Notes: a model not told the origin generated them from the letters alone. A stretch of DNA of 64,000 bases from Pseudomonas wayambapalatensis (GCA_014268975.2 CP077096.1:2641501-2705500); one strand, 5' to 3'. Positions 53,660 to 62,362 are shown, counted from the first letter of the stretch. Numbers and translations are program-made.

Positions 53660-55060
53660 ATGCTTCGCGTCAATCTGAATGGCAAAGGTCAAGCGCTGGA
53701 CGGCGACATGACCTCCACCGGCGCTGTGTGTATCGCAAGTGGTATCAACTATCAGGCGAACGATCGCGCCGTGCTGCGGCAGGGTGACAGCACTACGCCA
53801 TGCCCTGTGTGTGGTAAGGTCGGCACCGTTGTCGAAGGCGTACCGTGGTTTGTGTCCTACGGTCGCCCTGTGGCCGTGGACGGGGCGTTGGTCGCTTGTG
53901 GATGCCCCAGTGGCAGCAATCGCGTGGTGGCTCCTCTAGACCATGGCGTGGCGGCAGGTCGTGCGAGGCTGACCTCGGGTGCTTTTAAGGCAAGCAACTC
54001 ACCATCGCCTGCACCGGCTGCGGCTTCAATGAAATCGAACCTCTACGCAGGCCAGGGGGCTCAGTTCTCTGCACTGGAGCCTGGCTTCTACATCGTGCCG
54101 CGCAGCATGTCCGGCCCTCAGGTGCTGGCCCGACTGCTGTCGCAAGACTCAACGCTCCCCATCGCTCGGCTACAGCGGCTGAACCCTACCTTCGAACACG
54201 GCTTCAAGGCGGGTGAGATCTTTGTTGTCGGTAACCCTGACAATCTCCACGCGTGCACTCACGAAGAGGCGCTACTGATGCAGGCTGCCGAACGCGCGCG
54301 TGGGGCCTTGGCGACTCTCAACGAGGCAGAAGCCAACTTCATGATGGAACACATCGGGGAGATTGCCGGAGTTTTGAGTGGAGCAAGCAGTTCCATGGGG
54401 GTGGGCAAGGACATGCTTGATCAGGGCTTGGGACGTGTCAAGGACACGCTCAAGGGCATCGAAGCATTGCACCAGCGGCAGTTCATACTGCATGGCCATT
54501 TGCACAGCCCCGAGTTCTTCACTTCGCGCCAAGCCTTGTATCAGCAGCTCAGTGCGCAATTGAGCAGCTCGTTCCTGCACAAACGATTGAACCTGGGGGG
54601 CTACGAGACGTTGCGCCGGGACCTGGGTATTTCGCCGAAGAGCTTGGTGCATCACTGGAAAAAGGCCGGAGGGCCGGGGCAGATACCGGGATATGCAACG
54701 CACTTGGATGAAGTGGCGAAAACAGCGCGATATTTGAAGTACGGGGGGTATGTGGCGATTGGACTGGGTGCGACAGCTTCGTATCTGAAGGTGCAAGAGG
54801 CTTGTCGGTCTGGAGAGACCGATGAGTGTCGCAAGGTGCGCTTTACCGAAACGGGCGCTTTTAGCGGGAGTCTAGTAGCAGGTTTTGGTGGCGGTATCGC
54901 TGCGGGCAAGGTGGCTAACTTGGTCTGCCATTTTGGGGTGTGGGGAAAAGCAGTTTGCGGTATCGCGTTGGTAGGGGCGGGTTCCGTTGGTGCCGCAGAA
55001 TGGGGTGGGCGTTACGGAGAGTATTGGGGGGAGTTGCTCTACGAGGTCTCAGATGATTGA
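53660..55060 (+). CDS. PAAR-LysM protein with glycine-zipper C-terminus, probable T6SS toxin
   Basis: 466 residues. Residues 1-95 form a PAAR domain (MTSTGAVCIASGINYQANDRAV, paired Cys in TPCPVCG and VACGC), which tips the type VI secretion spike. A LysM-like module follows (YIVPRSMSGPQVLARLLS, PIARLQRLNPTFEHGFKAGEIFVV, about 140-195), then helices. Residues about 355-460 are glycine-rich hydrophobic helices (VAIGLGATASYLK, GSLVAGFGGGIAAGK, GIALVGAGSVGAAEWG) like pore-forming toxins. This fits a specialised effector delivered by a VgrG. No VgrG is in the window. It overlaps the small membrane protein next door by 8 bases. Confidence 0.8.
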   Translation: MLRVNLNGKGQALDGDMTSTGAVCIASGINYQANDRAVLRQGDSTTPCPVCGKVGTVVEGVPWFVSYGRPVAVDGALVACGCPSGSNRVVAPLDHGVAAGRARLTSGAFKASNSPSPAPAAASMKSNLYAGQGAQFSALEPGFYIVPRSMSGPQVLARLLSQDSTLPIARLQRLNPTFEHGFKAGEIFVVGNPDNLHACTHEEALLMQAAERARGALATLNEAEANFMMEHIGEIAGVLSGASSSMGVGKDMLDQGLGRVKDTLKGIEALHQRQFILHGHLHSPEFFTSRQALYQQLSAQLSSSFLHKRLNLGGYETLRRDLGISPKSLVHHWKKAGGPGQIPGYATHLDEVAKTARYLKYGGYVAIGLGATASYLKVQEACRSGETDECRKVRFTETGAFSGSLVAGFGGGIAAGKVANLVCHFGVWGKAVCGIALVGAGSVGAAEWGGRYGEYWGELLYEVSDD

Positions 55061-55442
55061 TGCCAGCAGTTGGTCGGCTAATTGCAAATTGGTATTCATA
55101 GGTGCGCCCTTTGCAATTATGTTGCTGGGGATTTTGATGGTGCTTCATATTTCTGCATCTCGTCACTTCGTCGTGATGTGTCGTGCTTTTGGAAGAAGCT
55201 CGGGGATAGATGCGGAAATCAAAGTTTGGGGAGTGACCTCGCTTTGGTCGCGAATGCTCATAGTGGCTGCCATGAGCTCAGCGCTAACGTGTCCTTCGAT
55301 TGGTATTCGGCGTGGAACGCTGGATCCTCTTGATGTAAAGAGTTTCCCGTATTGCTTGAAGCGCCGTATACAGATTGCAACATTATGCATTTTCCTCGGG
55401 CTGCTTTGGTTGATGGGGTTATCTGTTTTTCGCTTCAAATAA
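55053..55442 (+). CDS. Small membrane protein, probable immunity to the PAAR toxin
   Basis: 129 residues with two hydrophobic segments (LVFIGAPFAIMLLGILMVLHI near the start, ATLCIFLGLLWLMGLSVF at the end) and a basic middle. Unlike its neighbours it uses many A/T-ending codons, a common sign of horizontally exchanged immunity genes. It starts inside the toxin's 3' end, so the two are co-translated, as in known pore-forming effector/immunity pairs. No family recognised. Confidence 0.65.
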   Translation: MIDASSWSANCKLVFIGAPFAIMLLGILMVLHISASRHFVVMCRAFGRSSGIDAEIKVWGVTSLWSRMLIVAAMSSALTCPSIGIRRGTLDPLDVKSFPYCLKRRIQIATLCIFLGLLWLMGLSVFRFK

Positions 55443-55491
55443 CGCACGCCCGCGGCAGCGGGCGTTTCAGTTTTCACGTATTGATAGCGAA

Positions 55492-56604
55492 TCAGATCGC
55501 TTCGAAGGGAATACTCTGCACCACCTCCAGCTCATACCCCGCCAACCCCGCGTACTTGAGCGGTGGGCCAAGATGGCGCAGCTTGCCCACGCCCAAGTCC
55601 TGCAGGATCTGGGCGCCGGTGCCCACCTCCGAATACACCTTCGACTGTCCGCGCTGGTAGGGGCGCTGCGGCTGGGTGAGTTGTGGCACGCGTTCGAGCA
55701 GGGCCTGGGACGATTCGTGGTTGGCAAGGACCACCACCACCCCGGCGCCCTCCGCCGCGACCCGCTCCAGCGCCGCCCACAGCGTCCAGTTGGCAGGGCC
55801 TGCGTATTCGGCGCCGACCAGGTCGCGCAGCGGATCGATGACATGCACGCGCACCAGCGTCGGCTGCTCGCGGCGGATGTCGCCCATCACCATCGCCATG
55901 TGCACGCCACCTTCGATGCGGTCCTCGAAGGTCACCAGGCGGAAGGTGCCGTGTACCGTTGGCAGCTCACGCTCGCCGATGCGCCTTACGGTCTGTTCGG
56001 TGCTCAGGCGATAGTGGATGAGGTCGGCAATGGTGCCGATCTTGATACCGTGGCGCTCGGCGAACAGTTCCAGGTCCGGGCGGCGGGCCATGGTGCCGTC
56101 GTCGTTGAGCACTTCGACGATCACCGAGGCCGGTGCGAAGCCTGCCAGGCGTGCCAGGTCGCAACCGGCTTCAGTGTGTCCGGCGCGGGTCAGTACGCCG
56201 CCTTCGCGGGCGCGCAGGGGGAAGATATGGCCAGGCTGGACCAGGTGCTCGGGGCGGGCGTCCGCGGCCATGGCTGCAGCCACGGTCCGCGCGCGGTCGG
56301 CGGCAGAGATGCCGGTAGTGACACCGCTGGCGGCCTCGATCGATACGGTGAAGGCGGTGCTGAACACGCTGCCGTTGGTCGGCACCATCTGTTCGAGGCC
56401 CAGGCGTTGGCAGTGTTCGTCGGTCAGGGTCAGACAGATCAGGCCGCGTGCTTCGCGGGCCATGAAGTTGATGGCATGCGCGTCACAGCGCTCGGCGGCG
56501 ATCAGCAGGTCGCCTTCGTTCTCCCGGTCTTCGTCGTCCACCAGCAGCACCATCTTGCCCTGGCGGTAGTCTTCGAGAAGGTCTTCGATGCTGTTGAAAG
56601 CCAT
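55492..56604 (-). CDS. ribBX: RibBX: DHBP synthase fused to a GTP cyclohydrolase II-like domain lacking catalytic residues
   Basis: 370 residues. The first about 205 are 3,4-dihydroxy-2-butanone 4-phosphate synthase: DDEDRENEGDL with the acidic metal site, and RAGHTEAGCDLARLAG. The second part (about 210-370) follows GTP cyclohydrolase II in fold (VRVHVIDPLRDLVG) but lacks the three zinc cysteines and the ESLTGD-type catalytic region. Such RibBX proteins are common in Proteobacteria. It makes the four-carbon riboflavin precursor. Here it is not among other rib genes but beside a DUF1330 gene and transporters, so a special role is possible. Confidence 0.88.
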   Translation of the reverse strand: MAFNSIEDLLEDYRQGKMVLLVDDEDRENEGDLLIAAERCDAHAINFMAREARGLICLTLTDEHCQRLGLEQMVPTNGSVFSTAFTVSIEAASGVTTGISAADRARTVAAAMAADARPEHLVQPGHIFPLRAREGGVLTRAGHTEAGCDLARLAGFAPASVIVEVLNDDGTMARRPDLELFAERHGIKIGTIADLIHYRLSTEQTVRRIGERELPTVHGTFRLVTFEDRIEGGVHMAMVMGDIRREQPTLVRVHVIDPLRDLVGAEYAGPANWTLWAALERVAAEGAGVVVVLANHESSQALLERVPQLTQPQRPYQRGQSKVYSEVGTGAQILQDLGVGKLRHLGPPLKYAGLAGYELEVVQSIPFEAI

Positions 56605-56633
56605 GCTGCACGCTCACTGTGGTCAGGTGATTT

Positions 56634-56649
56634 TTATGGTATACCATAA
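56634..56649. promoter_or_regulatory. Perfect palindrome between RibBX and DUF1330 genes
   Basis: TTATGGTATACCATAA, a 16-bp perfect palindrome, in the 77-base divergent gap. Form and spacing resemble a GntR/FadR operator (TGGTATACCA). A related sequence is at 53482-53497 before the ABC operon. Confidence 0.6.
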
Positions 56650-56681
56650 TACACAAATAACCCTATACAGGAGATCGACGG

Positions 56682-56975
56682 ATGAAGGCTTACTGGATCG
56701 CCCATGTGGACGTCACCGACCCGGAGCAGTACCAGCAGTACACCCAGCGAGCGCCAGCGGCGTTCGTGGCATTCGGCGGGCGCTTTCTGGCCCGGGGAGG
56801 CAGGAGCGAGGCGATGGAAGGGCGGGCGACGCCGCAGCGCAACGTGGTGATCGAGTTCGACTCGTATGAGCAGGCGCTGGCCTGCTATCGGTCGGATCTG
56901 TATCAGGAGGCGTGCCGCTATCGGCAGGGGGTGGCCAAGGCCGAGGTGATCATCGTCGAAGGGTTCGAGCCGTAG
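56682..56975 (+). CDS. DUF1330 family protein
   Basis: 97 residues, the usual DUF1330 length: KAYWIAHVDVTDPEQYQQYT at the start and RNVVIEFDSYEQALACYRSD near the end, a dimeric alpha/beta-barrel (ferredoxin-like) fold. Function unknown in the family; these are small soluble proteins often next to enzymes. Good AGGAGAT upstream. It diverges from ribBX. Confidence 0.9.
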   Translation: MKAYWIAHVDVTDPEQYQQYTQRAPAAFVAFGGRFLARGGRSEAMEGRATPQRNVVIEFDSYEQALACYRSDLYQEACRYRQGVAKAEVIIVEGFEP

Positions 56976-56996
56976 AGGTGTTCCGATTCATCCGCG

Positions 56997-57033
56997 AAAA
57001 AACCAGCTTGCCCTGCACAAGTGCAGGGCAAGC
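56997..57033 (-). terminator. Terminator for the NCS1 permease gene
   Basis: Stem GCTTGCCCTGCAC / GTGCAGGGCAAGC (57006-57033) followed on the minus strand by TGGTTTTTT. The permease stops at 57042. Confidence 0.85.
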
Positions 57034-57041
57034 GCGTTGCA

Positions 57042-58454
57042 TCAATGTCCGGCAGCGAGCTTGGCGCCCATCTGACGGCGACGGTAGACGCTGTCACGGC
57101 TGGCCAGCCACCAGTACAGCGGTGTGGTCACCGCCAGCCCGACCAGCCACGACAGGTCGGCACCATTGATGTGTTCCGATACCGGGCCTACGTACAGCGG
57201 CGTGTTCATGAACGGAATCTGCACCACGATCCCGACGGCGTAGGCGATCAGCGCCTGCGGGTTGTAACGCCCATAGATCCCGCCGTCGACCTTGAAGATC
57301 GACTGGATGTCGTACTCGCCCTTGTGGATGGCATAGAAGTCGATCAGGTTGATCGCGGTCCACGGCACCAGCACGACCAGCAGCACCAAGACCATGTCGA
57401 CGAAGTGACCGATGAAGTCGGACGAGGCGAAGACTGCCACCACGCTGCACGCGGCCAGCACGATCAGCGAGAGGACGGCGCGGGTCTTGGCGGTCGGGAT
57501 CCAGCGATAGGCGAAGGTTTGCACCAGGGTGATGATCGACAGTACCGCACCATACAGGTTGAGCGCGTTGTGGCTGATCACACTGAGCAGGAACAGCACC
57601 AGCATCAGCGGGCCAATGGCGCCGGTGGCCAGCTTTACGGCGTCCATGGTGTCCATCCCGGCGGGGATCGCCAGCACGGCGACTGCGCCGAAGATGAACG
57701 ACAGGCTCGAACCCAGGGCTGAGCCCAGGTAGGTGGTCCAGAAGGTCGACGACACTTTCACATCGGCCGGCAGGTAGCGCGAGTAGTCCGACACGTAAGG
57801 GGCGAAGGCGATCTGCCACAGCGCTGCCAACGACACAGTGGCCAGCCAGCCGGAGATGTTGAAGTTGCCACGGGTCAGGAAGTCATCGCTCTGCACGTGG
57901 GTGAAGATATAGCCAAAGCCCACCACGATGCCGATGCCCAGCACCCAGGTGCCGATGCGGTTGAGCACATGGATGAAGCGGTAGCCGATGATGCCAATGA
58001 TCCCCGAACCCAGGGCGCCGATGACGATGCCCACTGGCACGGGCACGCTGTCGACCACACCGTGCAGCGATTTGCCCGCCAGCACGATGTTGGAGGCGAA
58101 GAAGCCGATGTACATCACCCCTGCGATCACCACCACCAGCAGCGCGCCGAGGGTGCCGAACTGGGCGCGGCTCTGGATCATCTGCGGGATGCCCATCTGC
58201 GGGCCCTGGGCCGAGTGCAGGGCCATCAGCACACCACCGACCAGATGACCGACCAGGATGGCGACGATGCCCCAGATCAGGTTCAGGTGGAACAACTGCA
58301 CGCCCAGGGCGCCGGTGACGATGGGCAGCGGCGCGATGTTGCCGCCGAACCACAGGGTGAACAAGTCCTTTACCTTTCCATGGCGGTCTTCGGGGGGCAC
58401 GTATCCGATCGTGTGTTTTTCTATGAGAGGTGCCGATGTGGCTGCGCTGGTCAT
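57042..58454 (-). CDS. NCS1-family (CodB-like) purine/cytosine/related base permease
   Basis: 470 residues with 12 membrane segments. It has LFTLWFGGNIAPLPIVTGAL at the N-terminus, the CodB-type pattern, and QIAFAPYVSDYSRYLP, the NCS1 substrate-site region. It takes up nucleobases, allantoin, hydantoin or similar. The ATG behind TTGGAG is chosen; a frame to 58541 is possible. The upstream 58586-58593 holds AACGTTAA, part of the palindrome before the MarR gene. Confidence 0.87.
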   Translation of the reverse strand: MTSAATSAPLIEKHTIGYVPPEDRHGKVKDLFTLWFGGNIAPLPIVTGALGVQLFHLNLIWGIVAILVGHLVGGVLMALHSAQGPQMGIPQMIQSRAQFGTLGALLVVVIAGVMYIGFFASNIVLAGKSLHGVVDSVPVPVGIVIGALGSGIIGIIGYRFIHVLNRIGTWVLGIGIVVGFGYIFTHVQSDDFLTRGNFNISGWLATVSLAALWQIAFAPYVSDYSRYLPADVKVSSTFWTTYLGSALGSSLSFIFGAVAVLAIPAGMDTMDAVKLATGAIGPLMLVLFLLSVISHNALNLYGAVLSIITLVQTFAYRWIPTAKTRAVLSLIVLAACSVVAVFASSDFIGHFVDMVLVLLVVLVPWTAINLIDFYAIHKGEYDIQSIFKVDGGIYGRYNPQALIAYAVGIVVQIPFMNTPLYVGPVSEHINGADLSWLVGLAVTTPLYWWLASRDSVYRRRQMGAKLAAGH

Positions 58455-58585
58455 GACGGACTCCAAGGCAAGGATGGGCACTTCAAAGGTGCCCGGATGC
58501 GCGTCGGCAAAAGGCGACGCGTTCTTGTTGGAAGCGATCATGGGGCGTGGGCGCAGATGGATAAATTAGTAAATATGTGCTCATG

Positions 58586-58593
58586 AACGTTAA
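58586..58593. promoter_or_regulatory. AACGTTAA core upstream of NCS1 permease
   Basis: AACGTTAA lies 132 bases before the permease start. It equals the central eight bases of the 12-bp palindrome CTTAACGTTAAG at 60807-60818 before the MarR gene. A weak half-conserved site only. Confidence 0.35.
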
Positions 58594-58742
58594 AAAAACT
58601 AAGTTCGCGAATGGGGCACGGTAGGCCTTCGCAAAGGCTGTGCCACTGGGCTGCAGCACGCATGGGACGGGGTAGGCAGGGGGAGGTTGCGGCGCTTTTG
58701 CACCAAAAGAGTGCCTGTGGTGCGCTGGTGGGGCGGGTCAGG

Positions 58743-58784
58743 AAAAATCGGGGAGGGCGTCCGGGGCGCTGGAGAGCGCCCCGG
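58743..58784 (-). terminator. Terminator after the MFS gene (minus strand)
   Basis: CCGGGGCGCT / AGCGCCCCGG stem (58761-58784) with GGAG loop; ATTTTTCC lies 12 bases beyond on the minus strand. The spacing to the T-run is longer than ideal. The short region 58595-58742 shows no gene. Confidence 0.6.
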
Positions 58785-58796
58785 AGTCGAGGAGGG

Positions 58797-59963
58797 TCAA
58801 GCCTGGGCCGCGACCGTTCGCGGGGTTACCGGCCGGAGCAGGGCGCTCAAGGCAAGCAGCAGTACAGCGCCACCCGCCATGACGGCCCAAGCCCAGTGCA
58901 ACGAGCTGAACTCGTCACGCACCAGCCCGGCCACCACCGGCATCGAGGCAGCAATCAGGTAGCCACCCCCTTGCACGAAGGCCAGCAGCGACCCGGCTTC
59001 GGTCGGTGAGCGTGCATGATCGAGGGTGACGATCAGCGACAGCGGGAACAACGCACCGATGCCCAGCCCCAGGCACAGGATGGCCAAGGCGGCCAGTTGC
59101 AGCGGCGCCGCCATCAGGCAGGCCAGCCCGCCGATCAGTAGCAGGATCACCAGCGCCAAGGGTTGGCGGCGATCCGGGAAACGGTGAATCAGCGCCGACA
59201 CCAGCAAACCGGCGATGACCTCGGTGATGGTCAGTGCGCCGAGCAGGTAGCCGGCACTTTTCGCTGTCCAGCCCAGTTCGATGTAGAAGGGCGGCAGCCA
59301 GGCGAGCACCAAGGTGTACGCCCCGGTGCCGATCCCGAAGAACACCAGCAGCAGCCAGGCCCGGCCACTGCGCCAGGGCAGGCCGGCTGCCGCGGGATAG
59401 GCATGCACGTTGCCTGCAGCGAGCAGCCAGGCGATCAGCGCAATCATTGCCGGAATGGCGGCATAGCCGAGAGTGAGGTTCCAGCCCAGCTTGCCCGCGC
59501 TGGGAGCGGCAATGGCGGCGGCGATGGCCGCACCGCCCATGATCCCAGTGGTGAACAGCCCCATGAGCATCCCTGCGCTTTGCGGATGGTTGCGCTTGAT
59601 GAACGCGGGCATCAGCGACTGGATCACGGCAATGCCGACGCCACCCACGGCAGCGCTGGCGATCAGTGCAGAGGACGATTCGACGTAGGTGCGTACCGCA
59701 CAGGCTGCGGCAATCAGCGTCATGCCGATGGCCACGCCCTTGACCTCGCCGAGCAGGCGCAGCAGCCAAGGGCCGGCGAGGGCGAACAGGCCCATCATCA
59801 TCACCGGCAGTGTGGTCAGCAAGCCGCCCTGGAAGTTGCTCAGGCCCAGGTCGCGTTGCAGCAGATCGAGCAGCGGGCCGACCGAGGCCATGATCGGTCG
59901 CAGGTTGATGCCGACCAGAATCGCCAGCAGCACTACACTGGCCTTGGAGGGTGTGTCACCCAT
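58797..59963 (-). CDS. MFS transporter, CynX/NimT-like
   Basis: 388 residues with 12 segments. It opens ASVVLLAILVGINLRPIMASVGPLL, the CynX/NimT signature of NLRPxxxxVGPLL. This subgroup transports cyanate, nitroimidazole or unknown small compounds. Start ATG with CAGGAG upstream; the long N-terminal frame extension to 60134 lies inside the hydrolase gene and is rejected. It overlaps the hydrolase stop by 8 bases, so the two are coupled. Confidence 0.87.
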   Translation of the reverse strand: MGDTPSKASVVLLAILVGINLRPIMASVGPLLDLLQRDLGLSNFQGGLLTTLPVMMMGLFALAGPWLLRLLGEVKGVAIGMTLIAAACAVRTYVESSSALIASAAVGGVGIAVIQSLMPAFIKRNHPQSAGMLMGLFTTGIMGGAAIAAAIAAPSAGKLGWNLTLGYAAIPAMIALIAWLLAAGNVHAYPAAAGLPWRSGRAWLLLVFFGIGTGAYTLVLAWLPPFYIELGWTAKSAGYLLGALTITEVIAGLLVSALIHRFPDRRQPLALVILLLIGGLACLMAAPLQLAALAILCLGLGIGALFPLSLIVTLDHARSPTEAGSLLAFVQGGGYLIAASMPVVAGLVRDEFSSLHWAWAVMAGGAVLLLALSALLRPVTPRTVAAQA

Positions 59964-60768
59964 GTCGCTGTTGCTCCTGCAGGAAACCACTGAGTGACCG
60001 GTTGAAGGCCGGGGCATGGGAAACGTTGAAGACATGGCCGTCGCCTGGAAAAGTGATGAGCTGGGCGTGAGCAATACGTCTGGCAATGGCCTCGGCCTCG
60101 CCAGGTGGGCTGATGCGGTCGCCGTCGGCGGCAAGCACCAGGGTGGGTGCCTGGATGTGTGACAGTCGATCGCTCGGGTCGTAGGTTTTCATACCCTCGC
60201 ACCAGTGGATCTGGCAGCGCGCCCGTTGCATGGCAGCCTGGGCATGCCAGGCCTGGTAGAGGCTCTGTCCTTGGCTGGAGGCGGCGAAGGAACTGCCGAC
60301 CAGTTGCGGCCATGTCGTCTTGAAGCGCTTCAGGCAGCCGTCCGGTTGGCAAAGGTTTTCGACCCACTCATCGAGCTGGTGATGGCGCGCGGAGCTGTTC
60401 ATGCTGGCGAAGGTCGCGGCCACTACCAGTTTGTCCACGGCATCTGGGTAGGTGCAGGCCAGTTCCAGGGCAATCATGCCGCCCAGCGAAAGCCCGATCA
60501 GTTGAGTGCTGGCCAGCCCAAGGTGATCCAGCAATGCGATCAGCTCCTGGGCTTGCAGGTGAGGCGTGATGTGTTCCGGCGCATTGCTGGACGCGCCATG
60601 GCCGAGCAGGTCCGGTACGATGACGCGATGGCCCAGGCGCAGCAGGGCCCCGACCTGGTCCGTCCAGGCGCGGCCACTGTTGCCCAGCCCGTGCAGGAGC
60701 AGGGTGGGGGTGCCGGCCCCGGCGTCAAAGTAGTAATAGCGATTTCGGTTGTGTTCGAAGAACGCCAT
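59956..60768 (-). CDS. Alpha/beta hydrolase
   Basis: 270 residues. Oxyanion LLLHGLGNSG, nucleophile Ser in IGLSLGGM, acid in VLAADGDRIS and His in PGDGHVFNVS. The lactonase/3-oxoadipate enol-lactonase-like layout is suggestive but not decisive. Start ATG behind GGGAGGG. First gene of a two-gene unit with the MFS permease, divergent from the MarR gene. Confidence 0.87.
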   Translation of the reverse strand: MAFFEHNRNRYYYFDAGAGTPTLLLHGLGNSGRAWTDQVGALLRLGHRVIVPDLLGHGASSNAPEHITPHLQAQELIALLDHLGLASTQLIGLSLGGMIALELACTYPDAVDKLVVAATFASMNSSARHHQLDEWVENLCQPDGCLKRFKTTWPQLVGSSFAASSQGQSLYQAWHAQAAMQRARCQIHWCEGMKTYDPSDRLSHIQAPTLVLAADGDRISPPGEAEAIARRIAHAQLITFPGDGHVFNVSHAPAFNRSLSGFLQEQQRHG

Positions 60769-60806
60769 GTTCCCTCCCGATTCATACCTCGTGCATATCA
60801 AGATAA

Positions 60807-60818
60807 CTTAACGTTAAG
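60807..60818. promoter_or_regulatory. Palindromic site between hydrolase and MarR genes
   Basis: CTTAACGTTAAG, a perfect 12-bp palindrome with ATA spacers and CAAG/CTTG outside. It sits in the divergent gap, the usual position for a MarR operator controlling both directions. Confidence 0.6.
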
Positions 60819-60885
60819 ATACTTGGAAGGTGCCGGGGTACGGCAGGGATGTGGCCCTTGGGGAGTTCAGGGTGAACGGACGGTT

Positions 60886-61398
60886 ATGCCAATGAAAGAT
60901 CATGTCGATTTCGTCGTCGCGCAATGGGCGCAGGCGATGCCCTCGGTGGACGCTTCGTCCATGGAGGTCTTCGGGCGCATGGCGCGCCTGCAGAAACACC
61001 TCGAGCGCCGACGTTGCGCGGTGCTCGATCAATACGGTTTCAAGGAAGGGGAGTTCGATGTCATGGCGACCTTGCGCCGCTCCGGCGCACCGTACCAGCT
61101 GACCCCGACCGAGCTGTACAACTCGTTGTTGATCACATCCGGGGCGATGACCAATCGACTGAGCCGCCTCAAGGAGGCGGGCATGGTCGAGCAGATCCAC
61201 GACCCTGCCGACAAGCGCAGCTACAAGGTGGCGCTGACTGCAGCCGGGCTTGCGGCCATCGAAAAAGCGGTTTTCAGCCACACCGACTTGCAAAACCAGT
61301 TCCTGGCACCGCTGCTGCCCGAGCAGCGCGAAGCCCTGGCGCAAATGCTCAAACTGATGCTGGCCAAGCTCCCCGAAGACGTCGATCCCATCCCATGA
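60886..61398 (+). CDS. MarR-family regulator
   Basis: 170 residues. The winged helix-turn-helix reads QLTPTELYNSLLITSGAMTNRLSRLKEAGMVEQ and the wing is HDPADKRSYKVALT (DxRS/KR pattern). A longer reading frame upstream is the reverse of the hydrolase. ATG 60886 or 60892 are both possible. It probably represses the hydrolase-MFS unit and itself. Confidence 0.88.
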   Translation: MPMKDHVDFVVAQWAQAMPSVDASSMEVFGRMARLQKHLERRRCAVLDQYGFKEGEFDVMATLRRSGAPYQLTPTELYNSLLITSGAMTNRLSRLKEAGMVEQIHDPADKRSYKVALTAAGLAAIEKAVFSHTDLQNQFLAPLLPEQREALAQMLKLMLAKLPEDVDPIP

Positions 61399-61423
61399 AC
61401 ATGATGACCCAGGAGGCCCCTGC

Positions 61424-62362
61424 ATGCTTCACAGCAATTACCTGAAGCAGCTGGACCTGCAAGACATCGTGGTGTTTCTCAACTTGCTGGAATATCGCAG
61501 TGCCAAGCGCACCGCCGAACTGATGAACGTCAGCCAGCCCACGGTGAGCTACTGCCTCAAACGCCTGCGCGGTTGTTTCGACGACACCCTGTTCGCCTCC
61601 TCGCAGGGTCTGCTGCAGCCAACCGCCAAGGCGGAAAAGATCGCACCCTACCTGCGCGTGGTGATCGAGTCGGTCAACCGCTGCGCCGAGGATGATCCTG
61701 CGGGCGATGGCGTCACAGCCCCCAGGATCTGGCGTCTGTGCGCGCCGGAATACTTCGAGCTGGCCTTTCTGCCCCAGGCACTGGCGACCTTGTCGCGCAG
61801 CCATGCCAACACCTCCCTGCACCTCGATCGGCTGAGCCGCGACCTGCCGGTGGACCGGTTGATTTCCGGTGATATCGACCTGGCCATCGATTTCGGGCCG
61901 AGTTACCACCAACTGCACCCCGAGCTGCAATGGCAGCCGGTGCTCAGCGACGGTTTCGTCTGCCTGACCAGCCAGCGTGGACTTGCGCTGGACGGGGCCA
62001 TGAGCCTGGATGAGTTCTGTGCCTCGGCGCATGTTTTCCCCACACCGTGGATCTCGGAGAAGAACATGGTCGACAGCTGGCTGGAGAAGATTGGTCGCAC
62101 GCGCAACGTGCTGGTGCGGGCGAACGGCTACCAGGCCTGCGTCAACATCCTCACCGCAGTCCCTTCGACCGTCGCCTTGCCAGCGCGCCTGCTGCCCCAC
62201 CTGCGCATCCCCGAGGGGGTGAGGGTGTGTCAGCCACCGATGGGGTTTCCGGTGTTCACGGTGGACATGATCTGGTCGCGGGACCGGGGGCTGGGTACGG
62301 ATGTCGCCAGTTTGCGCACGTTGATCCAGGACGTGGCCGCAGAGTTGCTCCGCGCTGGGTGA
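61424..62362 (+). CDS. LysR-family transcriptional regulator
   Basis: 312 residues. N-terminal helix-turn-helix (SAKRTAELMNVSQPTVSYCLKRLR, about 22-45) and a LysR sensor domain. Start behind CAGGAGG, 25 bases after the MarR gene. Followed by the oxygenase/ligase genes, so it may control that locus. Confidence 0.88.
   Translation: MLHSNYLKQLDLQDIVVFLNLLEYRSAKRTAELMNVSQPTVSYCLKRLRGCFDDTLFASSQGLLQPTAKAEKIAPYLRVVIESVNRCAEDDPAGDGVTAPRIWRLCAPEYFELAFLPQALATLSRSHANTSLHLDRLSRDLPVDRLISGDIDLAIDFGPSYHQLHPELQWQPVLSDGFVCLTSQRGLALDGAMSLDEFCASAHVFPTPWISEKNMVDSWLEKIGRTRNVLVRANGYQACVNILTAVPSTVALPARLLPHLRIPEGVRVCQPPMGFPVFTVDMIWSRDRGLGTDVASLRTLIQDVAAELLRAG

Noticed and set aside
55443..56681. FMN riboswitch before the RibBX gene
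   Set aside because: Only 77 bases separate ribBX from the divergent DUF1330 gene and they hold the palindrome; no room for an RFN element.
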